Assembly: GCF_003056345.1 (NCBI RefSeq)
Contig: NZ_PYWB01000008.1
Span: 186,001 to 250,000 of the forward strand
Direction: 5' to 3'
DNA: 64,000 nucleotides
Source of the DNA: Devosia submarina
GTDB lineage: Bacteria > Pseudomonadota > Alphaproteobacteria > Rhizobiales > Devosiaceae
The translations under genes and the position numbers were made by a program. This document shows, one piece after another, positions 42,713-51,635 of the stretch. Each line of letters begins with the position of its first letter. Positions within the stretch are counted from its first letter, which is position 1. The notes under the pieces were generated by a model, which did not search any database, was not told the DNA's origin, and was given only the letters and a program-made list of their open reading frames with translations.

Positions 42713-43996
42713 ATGGCTCTGATCGGTATCGTCTTTGTTATTCTCATGGTCATCGGCATGCCCGTGGCTTTCGCAACCGGCATTTCGGGCTTCATCTTCT
42801 TCATGACGACGCAGGGCATGCCCATGTCCATCGGCGTGCAAAAGATTGCCTCCATGAGCCAGAGCTTTCCCCTCCTGGCCGTGCCGTTCTTCGTGCTGGC
42901 CGGCCATTTGATGAACGAGAGCGGTATTACCGCCCGCCTTCTCAAAGTCGCGCTGATCTCGGTCGGCTGGATGTCAGGCGGGCTGGCGCAGGTCGCCATT
43001 GTCCTTTCGACCCTGATGGGCGGCGTGTCTGGCTCTGCCGTAGCAGATGCCGCAATGGAAGCGCGTATCCTCGGGCCCACCATGGTTGCCAAGGGATATG
43101 GGAAGGGTTTTTCCGCCGCTGCCATCGCGGTGGGCTCACTCATCACCGCAACCATTCCGCCTTCCATCGGCCTCATCCTTTATGGCTTCGTGGGCAATGT
43201 CTCGATCGGCAGGCTGTTTCTCGCGGGCATCATCCCCGGCATCTTGATGATGCTGGTGCTGATGCTCACCGTCTACATTATCGCCAAGCGCCGCAAATAT
43301 GTGGTCGCAAATGTCGAGCGCCCTTCCCTTAAGGCCCTTGCCATTGCGTGCTGGGACGCCAAATGGGCCCTGTTCTTTCCCGTGGCCTTGGTGCTCGCCA
43401 TCCGCGGTGGCCTCTTTACGCCCTCTGAAGTGGGGTCTGCAGCCGTCGTTTATGCACTCGCGATCGGCTTTTTCGCCCATCGCGAATTGACGATCGAAAA
43501 GGTCTGGAAGAGCTTCGGCCAGGCAACCTCCGACGTGGGCCTTATCATGCTCATCATCCTGATGAGCGGCATGATCGGCTATGCCACCATCTACCTTCAG
43601 GTACCGCAGGAATTGGCTGGATGGATGCTGGCCGGCATCACCGAACCCGCCGTCATCGTCCTGGTCATCCTAATCTTCCTGCTTGTGGCCGGCCTTGCTC
43701 TCGACAGCACCGTCATGGTCCTGCTGCTGACGCCGATCTTTGTGCCCATTATTACCCAGATCGGCATGGACCCAGTGCATTTCGGCATCCTGATGATGTC
43801 GATCGTCACCTTGGGCGGCATGACTTGGCCCAGCGGCTCGGCCATGTTTGCGGTATGTTCGCTGATGAATGTGTCTATCGAGGAATACTCCCTCGAATCC
43901 ATCCCCTTCATCGCCGCTATCGTCGGCCTAATCGCCGTGCTGCTGTTTATCCCCGACCTCGTTCTCTGGTTACCGCGCATGGCCTTCGGCAGCTGA
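42713..43996 (+). CDS. dctM: TRAP transporter large permease (DctM)
   Basis: The 427-residue product has about twelve helices and typical DctM blocks: SFPLLAVPFFVLAGHLMNESGI, GSLITATIPPSIGLILYGFV, LALDSTVMVLLLTPIFVPI and the final FIPDLVLWLPR. It is the standard size for DctM and is closely spaced after dctQ. It completes the importer upstream of uxuA. Confidence 0.92.
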   Translation: MALIGIVFVILMVIGMPVAFATGISGFIFFMTTQGMPMSIGVQKIASMSQSFPLLAVPFFVLAGHLMNESGITARLLKVALISVGWMSGGLAQVAIVLSTLMGGVSGSAVADAAMEARILGPTMVAKGYGKGFSAAAIAVGSLITATIPPSIGLILYGFVGNVSIGRLFLAGIIPGILMMLVLMLTVYIIAKRRKYVVANVERPSLKALAIACWDAKWALFFPVALVLAIRGGLFTPSEVGSAAVVYALAIGFFAHRELTIEKVWKSFGQATSDVGLIMLIILMSGMIGYATIYLQVPQELAGWMLAGITEPAVIVLVILIFLLVAGLALDSTVMVLLLTPIFVPIITQIGMDPVHFGILMMSIVTLGGMTWPSGSAMFAVCSLMNVSIEEYSLESIPFIAAIVGLIAVLLFIPDLVLWLPRMAFGS

Positions 43997-44056
43997 TCGC
44001 CTGCCATTGGGCCGCGCCTGCCCGGATGCGGCCCCATTTTCTTTCCGGAGTTTTCC

Positions 44057-45286
44057 ATGAAGCAAACATGGCGCTGGTTCGGCCCGCAGGACCTGACGGG
44101 CATAGACGACATCATCCAGAGCGGTGCCCAGGGCGTCGTCTCGGCCCTCCACCACATTCCCAATGGCCAGATCTGGACGCCCGAGGAAATTGCGCGCCGC
44201 CAGCGTGAAATCGCTCGGCGCAGGGATGGCTCCGCCTCGGGGCTCAACTGGGACGTAGTGGAAAGCCTCCCGATCTCGGAAGACATCAAGAAGCAGACAG
44301 GCGATTGGCGCGAACACATCGCAAATTACCGCATCAGCATGGAGAACCTTGCCGGCGCCGGGATCGAGGTAATCTGCTACAATTTCATGCCCGTGCTGGA
44401 TTGGACCCGCACGGCCCTGCGCTGGCGCCTGCCCCATGGCGGCACCTGCATGCGCTTCGACATCAACGACTTCGCCGCCTTCGATATCCATACCCTCGCC
44501 CGCCGCGGCGCTCGGGAAGACTATACGCCTGCAATCGTCGAGGAAGCCGCCCGTCGCTTTGCGCAACTCGATGATGACGGCCAGCGCACCCTCGCCCGCA
44601 GTGTGACCATGGGGCTGCCGGGCTCCACCGACACCATGTCGCTCGACGACATGCACATGCACCTCGCCCAATATGGCGAGATCTCCGCCGACCGGCTGCG
44701 CCAGCACTTCATCCATTTCCTGGAACAGGTGGTGCCCCTCGCCGAGGATCTCGGCCTGCGCCTCTGCTGCCACCCCGATGATCCGCCATTCCCTCTGCTG
44801 GGCCTCCCCCGCATCATGTCCACGGGCGCCGATTTCAGGGCAATCCTTTCTGCCGTCGATAGTCCCGCCAATGGTATGACCCTGTGTTCGGGCTCCCTGG
44901 GCGCCCGGCCGGACAATGACCTGCTCGCCATCATGGCCGAGCTGGGCGATCGCGTGCACTTCCTCCACCTGCGCAACGTCAAGCGAGAGAGCCCGGATGT
45001 GAAGGGCTCCTTCCACGAAGCCGAGCATCTGGAGGGCGATACCGACATGGTGGCGCTGATCGGCGCCATTCTCGCCGAAGAAAACCGCCGCCGTGCTACG
45101 GGTCGCGCCGATCGGGAGATCCCCATGCGACCCGACCATGGACAGGACATTCTCGACGATCTCAAGCGCGTCGCCCAGCCTGGCTATCCCACCATCGGGC
45201 GCATGAAGGGCCTCGCCGAATTGCGCGGCATCACCCGCGCCCTTGAACACGGAGCCGTTTCCTTCCAATTCGCCCAAGGCGCCTGA
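44057..45286 (+). CDS. uxuA: D-mannonate dehydratase
   Basis: The 409-residue enzyme is full length for UxuA. It shows WRWFGPQD, ALHHIPNGQIW, CYNFMPVLDWTRT, the active-site CCHPDDPP metal region, CSGSLGARPDND, VHFLHLRNVKRE, SFHEAEHLEGDTDMV and MRPDHG. It dehydrates D-mannonate to 2-keto-3-deoxygluconate in the D-glucuronate pathway, using Mn2+ or Fe2+. GGAG precedes the ATG. It is the last gene of the TRAP operon and is followed by a strong terminator. UxaC and UxuB are not in the window. Confidence 0.94.
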   Translation: MKQTWRWFGPQDLTGIDDIIQSGAQGVVSALHHIPNGQIWTPEEIARRQREIARRRDGSASGLNWDVVESLPISEDIKKQTGDWREHIANYRISMENLAGAGIEVICYNFMPVLDWTRTALRWRLPHGGTCMRFDINDFAAFDIHTLARRGAREDYTPAIVEEAARRFAQLDDDGQRTLARSVTMGLPGSTDTMSLDDMHMHLAQYGEISADRLRQHFIHFLEQVVPLAEDLGLRLCCHPDDPPFPLLGLPRIMSTGADFRAILSAVDSPANGMTLCSGSLGARPDNDLLAIMAELGDRVHFLHLRNVKRESPDVKGSFHEAEHLEGDTDMVALIGAILAEENRRRATGRADREIPMRPDHGQDILDDLKRVAQPGYPTIGRMKGLAELRGITRALEHGAVSFQFAQGA

Positions 45287-45295
45287 CAATAAAGA

Positions 45296-45317
45296 ACCCC
45301 GGCCGCGAGGCCGGGGT
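45296..45317. terminator. Bidirectional terminator between uxuA and the repeat-protein gene
   Basis: ACCCCGGCC and GGCCGGGGT form a perfect 9-bp stem with a GCGA tetraloop. Both flanks are T-rich in the outgoing direction (CTTGTTTG on plus; TCTTTATTG on minus). It serves both converging genes. Confidence 0.88.
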
Positions 45318-45339
45318 CTTGTTTGTACGCCTGGGTTTC

Positions 45340-47289
45340 TCAGGAAACCACGGGACCGATGAAGAGGGTCAGGATACCCGCCTGGATCGTGGCGCCCACG
45401 ATGTGATCTGCCGGAATGTCAGCCTCTTGCAGGGCTGCAGCAATCGAAGGATTGTTCTCCACTGCCTGGTGAATACTGCCGATATCGGCATCAACCAGGC
45501 TGCGTTCGCAACCATCGATGCGGACCAGTTCTAGGCTCTGGGCTCCCGCAATGGTTTCAGCCGTCGCACTCACGCCATTGGCGAGCGCCAGGATCCCGAT
45601 CTCGCAATCGAGCGTAGCGACAAGGGAGTTAGCCTGGTTGGCTGCACCGTTTGACACCGCGGCCTGGCCGCCCCCGGTGCTGGTTGAGCCATCATTGCCG
45701 CCACCGGCACCTTCACCAGCAGTGTCGCCGTCATCGCCATTGCTGCCACCGGCACCTTCGCCCGGCGCACCATCATCGCCGCCATTGCCGTTGGAGCCAT
45801 CGTCACCCACGCCGGAGTCGTTTCCACCCGTGCCGCCGTCACCATCGCTGCCACCAGTACCATCGCCATCACTGCCGGTATCTCCATCATCAGTGCCGGT
45901 GCCGCCGTCATCGCTCTCACCATCATCACTGCCAGTGTCACCGCCGTCCGATCCCGGTGCACCCGGCAACAGGTCCATATCGATCTGGGCAAGGTCGCCA
46001 ACCGAAAGGTCGGCCAAGTCACCATCCTCACCCAGGAGGCGCAACTGGATCGGCGCGCGCAGCGTCTCGGGCAAGGCATCGAGATCCAGCAAAGCCAGTT
46101 CCTCATCCGAAAGCAGATCAAGATCAATATTGGCGAGCTCTTCCACCGAAAGGTCACCCACATGGCCGTCGCCGCTCAGGAGACGCAGCTGTGCCCGCGC
46201 ACGCTGGTTGTTGGGCAGCAAGTTGAGGTCAACCTCCGCGAGTTCCTCATCGCTAAGAAGATCAATGTCGATCTCCGCTGTGTCCCCCACGGCAAGATCG
46301 GCCGCATCACCGTTCTCGCCCAGGAGGCGCAGCTGGATCGGCGTGCGCAGGGTTTTAGGCAGCGCATCGACGTCGAGCGAAGCCAATTGATCGTCCGAGA
46401 GGAGATCAAGATCGATTTCAGCGAGCTGGTCAGCCGAAAGATCGGCAATATTGCTCTCCCCGCTTAGGAGCCGCAGTTGCACCTGTGCACGCTGCTCATC
46501 GGGAAGAAGGTCAAGGTCAACTTCCGCCAGCTCTTCGTCGCTAAGGAGATCAACGTCGAGCTCCGCGGCATCAGCGAGCCCGATTGTTGCAACATCACCC
46601 TCATTACCGCCAAGCGCGACACGCAATGTGTCTTCCAGCACGATGACCTCGGTGGCGCCATTCTCCGCGATCTGAACGGCAATAACATCCTCAAGGTTTA
46701 TCCCGCGGCTGCCCAGAATGGAGGTGAGCTCATTGCTGCCCGAGAGGGCCTCAAGCAATTGCGAGCGCCCTTCGCCACCCTCGCCGATGGCCAACTCGAC
46801 ATCCGCAAGCGCGTCTTCGCTCAACAGGTCTGCCGCCGCAATAATGGACACCCGCCGGTCATCGATCGCACCATCAAGATCGATATCCGTCAATCCGGGG
46901 CTGCTGATCAGTCCCAAAAGGGCATCGGCCCGCGCGCCCTGGTTTGAAATGGCACCAATGCGAATATCGCCGGTCAGAAGATTGTTGCCCGATGGCGCGC
47001 TGGTCGCCGGCGCAGTCCCGCCGCCCAGCACGTCCACTTCGGCATCCACAACGGGCCCGTCGAGCACATTGGCATTAAGATCAATGAGCCGGCCGCCATT
47101 AGGGCCGGTGCCACCTTGCGATCCGGTTCCGACACCAAGATCGACATCAACGAGATTGCTGCCGGCCCCCGAATCTGAACCGCCAATTCCGACACCAGCG
47201 TCAACATCAAGGCCATCGTCGCCACCGACACCAACGCCGGCATCAACATCAAGGCCGCTATCGCCGCCGAGACCGACGCCGGCATCCAC
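45340..47289 (-). CDS. Secreted acidic repeat protein, main body (N-terminus separated by a frameshift)
   Basis: 649 codons are open from a GTG at 47289, but this is not a natural start. The protein continues a DVDAGVGxGG repeat that begins in the signal-peptide frame at 47310-47465. Then come four tandem 48-residue repeats (242-433; core LLSDEELAxxDLDxLP, QLRLLxxxxD). An Asp/Gly/Ser-rich spacer (about 440-540) follows, and a C-terminal domain with two Cys (562 and 594). No family recognised. It is probably an exported, calcium-binding or adhesive surface protein. It is convergent with uxuA. Confidence 0.8.
   Translation of the reverse strand: MDAGVGLGGDSGLDVDAGVGVGGDDGLDVDAGVGIGGSDSGAGSNLVDVDLGVGTGSQGGTGPNGGRLIDLNANVLDGPVVDAEVDVLGGGTAPATSAPSGNNLLTGDIRIGAISNQGARADALLGLISSPGLTDIDLDGAIDDRRVSIIAAADLLSEDALADVELAIGEGGEGRSQLLEALSGSNELTSILGSRGINLEDVIAVQIAENGATEVIVLEDTLRVALGGNEGDVATIGLADAAELDVDLLSDEELAEVDLDLLPDEQRAQVQLRLLSGESNIADLSADQLAEIDLDLLSDDQLASLDVDALPKTLRTPIQLRLLGENGDAADLAVGDTAEIDIDLLSDEELAEVDLNLLPNNQRARAQLRLLSGDGHVGDLSVEELANIDLDLLSDEELALLDLDALPETLRAPIQLRLLGEDGDLADLSVGDLAQIDMDLLPGAPGSDGGDTGSDDGESDDGGTGTDDGDTGSDGDGTGGSDGDGGTGGNDSGVGDDGSNGNGGDDGAPGEGAGGSNGDDGDTAGEGAGGGNDGSTSTGGGQAAVSNGAANQANSLVATLDCEIGILALANGVSATAETIAGAQSLELVRIDGCERSLVDADIGSIHQAVENNPSIAAALQEADIPADHIVGATIQAGILTLFIGPVVS
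45991..46566 (-). repeat. Four tandem 144-bp coding repeats (48 residues each)
   Basis: Residues 242-289, 290-337, 338-385 and 386-433 of the open frame align end to end. Units 1 and 3 resemble each other most, as do units 2 and 4, implying duplication of a 96-residue pair. Recurrent positions are IDLDLLSDEELA, LP at 21-22 and QLRLL at 30-34. The periodic LxxxDLDLL pattern suggests a repetitive solenoid or helical stack. Confidence 0.85.
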
Positions 47290-47309
47290 ATTGACATCAT
47301 CGTCACCGC

Positions 47310-47465
47310 CTAGGCCAACCGAGGCGTCGACGCCCCCGCCCCGAGGTCAACCGAGACCTCGGCCCCACCCAGATCAATACCAAGGTTTTGGGCATGTGTT
47401 GCCTGCGGTGTGGTGATGAGCGCGGCTGCCAGCGCGATTGCCGAAATATAGCTGTAAGTTCGCAT
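47310..47465 (-). CDS. Signal-peptide fragment of the acidic repeat protein (frameshifted)
   Basis: GGAGGAGG lies five bases before the ATG at 47465. The product starts MRTYSYISAIALAAALITTP with a Sec signal cleaved near THAQ. It then reads NLGIDLGGAEVSVDLGAG and hits a stop 8 codons later. A one-base gain in the C5 run at 47333-47337 (G5 on the coding strand) would continue as GVDASVGLGGDD into the main body, matching its repeat style. The sequence is therefore either a mutated gene, a slippage-controlled gene, or a sequencing error. Confidence 0.75.
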   Translation of the reverse strand: MRTYSYISAIALAAALITTPQATHAQNLGIDLGGAEVSVDLGAGASTPRLA

Positions 47466-47726
47466 TGTATCCTCCTCCGAGATGGGGTGCCAACGCCACG
47501 ATTTGGCCAGGGGTTCTGCCCCATCAGGCCTTTGGCTTAACGCTTGCTGAACCCGACTGGGCAAATGCGAACGACCCGCTTCCCGCCGGCAATTCCCCCC
47601 AAGAGGGCCAGCTATAAACCCGGCATTAACCCACCCGCCCCGCTTTAGCGTTCACGAATGAATTGGCGCTAACGCCCTGTTCATAACCGCTCTCCATGCT
47701 CCTAAGCGGGAATGGGAGGACGAATA

Positions 47727-49655
47727 TTGATCACGGGCAAGGCTTTGGGCTGGTTCACCCTCCGCTCGCTTGATGATCGGCAGGCACTGGCACAGCTGAA
47801 CGAGCTGCAAAAGCAGATTCCCCTGCTCTACGCCCTTCTGAGCGTCAACTCTGTTGCCCTGGCCTATACCCATGCGGAGGTCGCCCCCGCCTGGATGACG
47901 GTTTGGATCCCCGCATTCCTAGTCCTGGCCAGCCTCTACCGCCTCGTGACCTGGGCCATGCGGCCCCAGATCGTGACCGATCCGAGCCATGCCGTCCGGG
48001 TGATGCAGCGCACCATCCTGCTGGGTTCGGTAATGGCCATTGCCTACATCGCGTGGTCACTGGGCATGAACCAGTATGGCGGCGAGCGCGAACATGCCCA
48101 TGTCGCCATCTTCATAGCCATTACCGTGATCGGCTGCATCTTCTGCCTGATGCACCTGCCCCAGGCGGCCCTTGCGGTGACCGCCCTTGTTACGATCCCT
48201 TACCTGCTGTTCTACGTGACGCGTAGCGACCCTATCTACACTGCCATCGGCCTCAACATCGTCCTAGTAACGCTCGTCATGACACGGGTGCTGCTCAACA
48301 GCTTTCAGGGCTTCACCCAGCTCATCCGCACCCAAAGGGAAACCGAGCGCCTCAACCGCGAGGTCACTGTTCTGGCCCATACCGATCAGGTCACGGGCCT
48401 GCCCAACCGGCGCCATTTCTTTTCCGAGCTCGACAGGATCAACACGCAAGAGCTCCTTCCCGGCCAGGCCTGGGCCATTGGCGTTATCGACCTCGATCGC
48501 TTCAAGGCTGCCAACGACACCTATGGCCACCTCGTAGGCGATCAGGTGCTGCAAATGGTTGGGCAGCGGCTGCGTGAGCTGTTCGAGCCCCATGAAATGG
48601 TGGCGCGTCTTGGCGGCGATGAATTCGCCTTCCTGATCCGAGCCGACGGCCCCATGGCCACCGAGCGCGCCGATCGGGTATGCAGCCTACTAGCAACCCC
48701 CATGCAGATCGGCGGCCACCTTGTGTCCATCGGGGCCTCCTGCGGCCTCGCCACCACCAACGAAGTCCAGGGCCCTGCTCGCGCCCTTTATGACAGCGCT
48801 GACTACGCCCTTTATGCCGCCAAATCCGAAAATCGCGGCTCGTCCATGCTGTTTTCTGCCGATCACGAACAGCGCATCCGCTTCCACCGGCGCCTCGAAG
48901 AAGCGCTCCAGAGCGCCGATCTGGACCAGGAAATCAGCATCCACCTGCAGCCCATCGTTCATGTCAGGACGGGTCGCATCGTTTGCCTCGAGGCCCTCGC
49001 CCGCTGGACCAATGCGGATCTCGGCCCTGTCGCGCCCGACACTTTCATCCCCTTGGCCGAGCGCATGGGCCTGATCAACCGCCTGACGCTCCTGCTCCTT
49101 GGCAAGACGCTGGAAGCCGCATCGCTTTTGCCTCCCGACATGCGAATTTCGTTCAACCTTTCAGGCCACGACTTGGTCAGCAGCCAAACCGTTCTGGCCA
49201 TTATCGCCTTGGTGCAGAAATCGGCAGTTAACCCGCGCAATCTGGTGTTCGAGCTCACCGAAACCGCTGTCGTGCGGGATTTGGCTATTGCCGAACAATC
49301 CATCGGTGCTCTGCATGCGCTCGGAGCGGAGATCGCGCTTGATGATTTCGGCACCGGACAATCGAGCCTGAGTTATCTGCATCGCTTTCCCATCGACAAG
49401 GTAAAGCTCGACCGCTCCTTCCTTGCCGGCGTAGAGCAGGCCGGCGGCTGCAAGCTGCTGGAAGCCGTTATTGGTCTTTGCCATTCCATGGGCATCGCCT
49501 GCGTCGCCGAGGGGGTGGAAACACAAGATCAGTTGTTGTTCCTCCAGAACATCGCCTGCGACTATTACCAAGGCTATGTGTTCGCCCGCCCCATGCCGCT
49601 CGACGCCGTTACCTCCCTGCTTGAGAGAAAGGATCACCAGCTCCTCCAGGCCTAA
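47727..49655 (+). CDS. Membrane GGDEF-EAL bifunctional cyclic-di-GMP enzyme
   Basis: About 642 residues. Five or six N-terminal membrane helices (to about 190) precede a GGDEF domain with an intact LGGDEFAF active site and TGLPNRR. The EAL domain has EALARW, FNLSG, ELTET, DDFGTGQSSLSYL, KLDRSF and EGVET, all catalytic positions kept. It could make and degrade cyclic-di-GMP. The start is a TTG with GGGAGGA 6 bases upstream; the ATG at 47712 overlaps that ribosome site and is unlikely. It stands alone. Confidence 0.92.
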   Translation: MITGKALGWFTLRSLDDRQALAQLNELQKQIPLLYALLSVNSVALAYTHAEVAPAWMTVWIPAFLVLASLYRLVTWAMRPQIVTDPSHAVRVMQRTILLGSVMAIAYIAWSLGMNQYGGEREHAHVAIFIAITVIGCIFCLMHLPQAALAVTALVTIPYLLFYVTRSDPIYTAIGLNIVLVTLVMTRVLLNSFQGFTQLIRTQRETERLNREVTVLAHTDQVTGLPNRRHFFSELDRINTQELLPGQAWAIGVIDLDRFKAANDTYGHLVGDQVLQMVGQRLRELFEPHEMVARLGGDEFAFLIRADGPMATERADRVCSLLATPMQIGGHLVSIGASCGLATTNEVQGPARALYDSADYALYAAKSENRGSSMLFSADHEQRIRFHRRLEEALQSADLDQEISIHLQPIVHVRTGRIVCLEALARWTNADLGPVAPDTFIPLAERMGLINRLTLLLLGKTLEAASLLPPDMRISFNLSGHDLVSSQTVLAIIALVQKSAVNPRNLVFELTETAVVRDLAIAEQSIGALHALGAEIALDDFGTGQSSLSYLHRFPIDKVKLDRSFLAGVEQAGGCKLLEAVIGLCHSMGIACVAEGVETQDQLLFLQNIACDYYQGYVFARPMPLDAVTSLLERKDHQLLQA

Positions 49656-49792
49656 GCACCACTTTTGGGCCCTTTCGGTGAACAGTGTGTCTGCCTCTGG
49701 AGGCAGTCACAATCGGGTTAGGCCTCTATCTCTCCTGAAACGTCAACATTATTGACCTTGTTAGCTCGCCCGCTCGCATTAGGAGAAAAGCC

Positions 49793-50482
49793 ATGACCCA
49801 TGCCCCCATTGGCAGACGCGCCGCTTTAACTGGAGGCCTGAGCCTGCTTGGCCTTGTGCTGGCGGGTTGTTCCACATCCTCCAGCCAGCTGGCCGCCGTC
49901 GCCGCGCCCCCAAAGCCGCAACCGACTGCAAGCGAAGTTCCCGAAGATGTGCGGCTGATGTATGCCGCCATCACCACTGACCGCTTCCCTATCCGCGCCT
50001 CGCGCATGGAACTGGTGCCCAGGCGCTTCTGGCGCCAGGAAGTGGACGACCCCACGGGTGAAAAGCCAGGTACGGTGATCGTCGATACCACCGATCGCTT
50101 CCTCTACCATGTCAAGGATAATGGCCGGGCCATGCGCTATGGCGTTGGCATCGGCGCGGCTGGCTTTGAATGGTCAGGCCGGGCGCACATCGCCTACAAG
50201 CGCGAATGGCCGACCTGGACGCCCCCTTCGGACATGATCGCCCGCCATCCCGAACTAGAAAAATATCGCCACGGCATGCCGCCGGGCGAAGACAATCCCA
50301 TGGGCCCGCGCGCGCTCTATATTCACCAGGGCAATACCGACACGCTTTATCGCATCCATGGCAATCCCGACGAACGCACCATCGGCCAGGCTGTTTCAAG
50401 CGGCTGCGTACGCCTTCTGCCGCAAGACATCATTCACTTGCATGACAATGTGCGTAGCGGCTCCCCGCTGATCGTCACTTGA
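49793..50482 (+). CDS. L,D-transpeptidase (YkuD/ErfK) lipoprotein
   Basis: The 229-residue product begins with a GRRAALTGG twin-arginine-like stretch and a lipobox LVLAGC (Cys26), so it is probably an exported lipoprotein. The YkuD domain (about 90-229) has the catalytic signature YRIHG (His189) and SSGCVRL (Cys205). It cross-links peptidoglycan 3-3 or attaches proteins to it. A strong bidirectional terminator follows immediately. Confidence 0.92.
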   Translation: MTHAPIGRRAALTGGLSLLGLVLAGCSTSSSQLAAVAAPPKPQPTASEVPEDVRLMYAAITTDRFPIRASRMELVPRRFWRQEVDDPTGEKPGTVIVDTTDRFLYHVKDNGRAMRYGVGIGAAGFEWSGRAHIAYKREWPTWTPPSDMIARHPELEKYRHGMPPGEDNPMGPRALYIHQGNTDTLYRIHGNPDERTIGQAVSSGCVRLLPQDIIHLHDNVRSGSPLIVT

Positions 50483-50486
50483 ATAG

Positions 50487-50520
50487 AAAAACGGCCGCAA
50501 CATCTGTTGCGGCCGTTTTT
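50487..50520. terminator. Bidirectional terminator after the L,D-transpeptidase
   Basis: A 16-bp near-perfect palindrome centred at 50503-50504 contains ACGGCCGCAACA and its complement, ending in TTTTT on plus and a matching TTTTT on minus. It lies between convergent genes. Confidence 0.92.
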
Positions 50521-50521
50521 G

Positions 50522-50914
50522 TCACACGGGATTATAAACAGCGAAAAGCTTGATCTCGCGTCGCCGCCCGTCACGGTCCGTCCAGAACATGGTCTGGCCG
50601 GCGCGCAGGCCGAGCAATGCCGTGCCGACCGGAGAAAAGATCGAGATGCTGTCCGGCCCCTGCTCCTGCGGATAGCTCAGGCGTCCATGCTGCGGCGAAC
50701 CGCCATCGACGCTCACCCGCACCACTGACCCCATCCGCACCACATCGGACGGCAGTTCGCTGTCGGCGACAGTCCGGGCGCGCCCCAATTCATAAAGCAG
50801 ATGGTCGGCCTCGTCGGCACTATGCCCGCTGCCGCCCATGGCAAGGACAAGCAAATCATGGCGATCGGCTTCCCCCACAAGAATGGGGGGAAGAGTGGAT
50901 GTGAAAATACCCAT
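50522..50914 (-). CDS. Rnk/GreA C-terminal domain protein 1
   Basis: The 130-residue product has a short helical N-terminus followed by a GreA/GreB C-terminal-like FKBP fold. Recognisable parts are VVRMGSVVRVSVDGG, GRLSYPQEQGPDSISIFSPVGTALLGLRAGQTM and the final IKLFAVYNP. Like Rnk it lacks the long Gre coiled coil. Such proteins bind RNA polymerase or alter nucleoside diphosphate kinase expression. It is the second gene of a paralogous pair. Confidence 0.85.
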   Translation of the reverse strand: MGIFTSTLPPILVGEADRHDLLVLAMGGSGHSADEADHLLYELGRARTVADSELPSDVVRMGSVVRVSVDGGSPQHGRLSYPQEQGPDSISIFSPVGTALLGLRAGQTMFWTDRDGRRREIKLFAVYNPV

Positions 50915-50974
50915 TCTATCCTCCGGATAATGTTGAAACTGTCAGCCCAAAGGCCGGCAATTGGTTAAGCGCCG

Positions 50975-51388
50975 CTAGACCGCGGCAGGTTCCTCGGCAC
51001 CCTGAATCACCGAAAGCACCGTCAGCACATGCTTGCGCCCGTCGCGCGTTTCCCAAGTGATCGACTGGCCCGTGCGCAGGCCCACGAGCGCTGCGCCGAC
51101 CGGCGTCAGCACCGAAATCCGCCCCTGCGAAATATCGGCCTGCGCTGGGTAAACCAGGCATACCTCGACCATTTCGTCCTGGTCGGTGCGATATTGCACC
51201 CGCGATCCCATGCGCACGATGTCCTTGGGCAGCTTGGCATCGGGCACGACGCGGGCGCGCTCCATTTCTTCCAGCAGCCGTTCCGCCGCTGCGCTCAGCG
51301 AGCCACCGCCGGATGCTGCAAGCGACAGCAGCTGGCGGTGCTCCGATTGGGCAACGGTGAGGGCTGGTCTTAGATTATGTGTGCGCAT
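50975..51388 (-). CDS. Rnk/GreA C-terminal domain protein 2
   Basis: The 137-residue paralogue of the next gene shares IVRMGSRVQYRTDQDEM, LVYPAQADISQGRISVLTPVGAALVGLRTGQSI and a terminal VLTVLSVI. The start at 51388 has GGGAGAA upstream and is preferred to the 23-codon longer frame. It lies 60 bases before its paralogue on the same strand, so the two arose by tandem duplication. An RNA-polymerase-associated role is inferred from the family. The 247 bases to the left of the antiporter genes show no gene. Confidence 0.85.
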   Translation of the reverse strand: MRTHNLRPALTVAQSEHRQLLSLAASGGGSLSAAAERLLEEMERARVVPDAKLPKDIVRMGSRVQYRTDQDEMVEVCLVYPAQADISQGRISVLTPVGAALVGLRTGQSITWETRDGRKHVLTVLSVIQGAEEPAAV

Positions 51389-51635
51389 GAGTTTCTCCCG
51401 CATGAATAGCCGCATGCCGCGCAAGCCGGAAAACGGCCCTGCACAACAAAATAGCACGATGATGAAATGGAATTTACCTGCCCCTAAACCTTGCGCCCGG
51501 CGCCAGGTTTAGGGCAACTATCCTTCTACCGGAGTGGTCCGGCGAGCAAGCGCGTTAAGGATGGTCAAGCAAGGGTTCATAGCCTTAAGGTAGGCGCAAC
51601 GGCACCAAAGTCAAGCCATGCCGCAGGGGCTGCCC

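Noticed and set aside
43970..45289. 439-codon minus-strand frame over uxuA
   Set aside because: Shadow of a fully conserved mannonate dehydratase.
45991..46566. Regular tandem repeat as a possible CRISPR array
   Set aside because: Period is 144 bp, there are no spacers, and the units are coding and diverged; this is a protein repeat.
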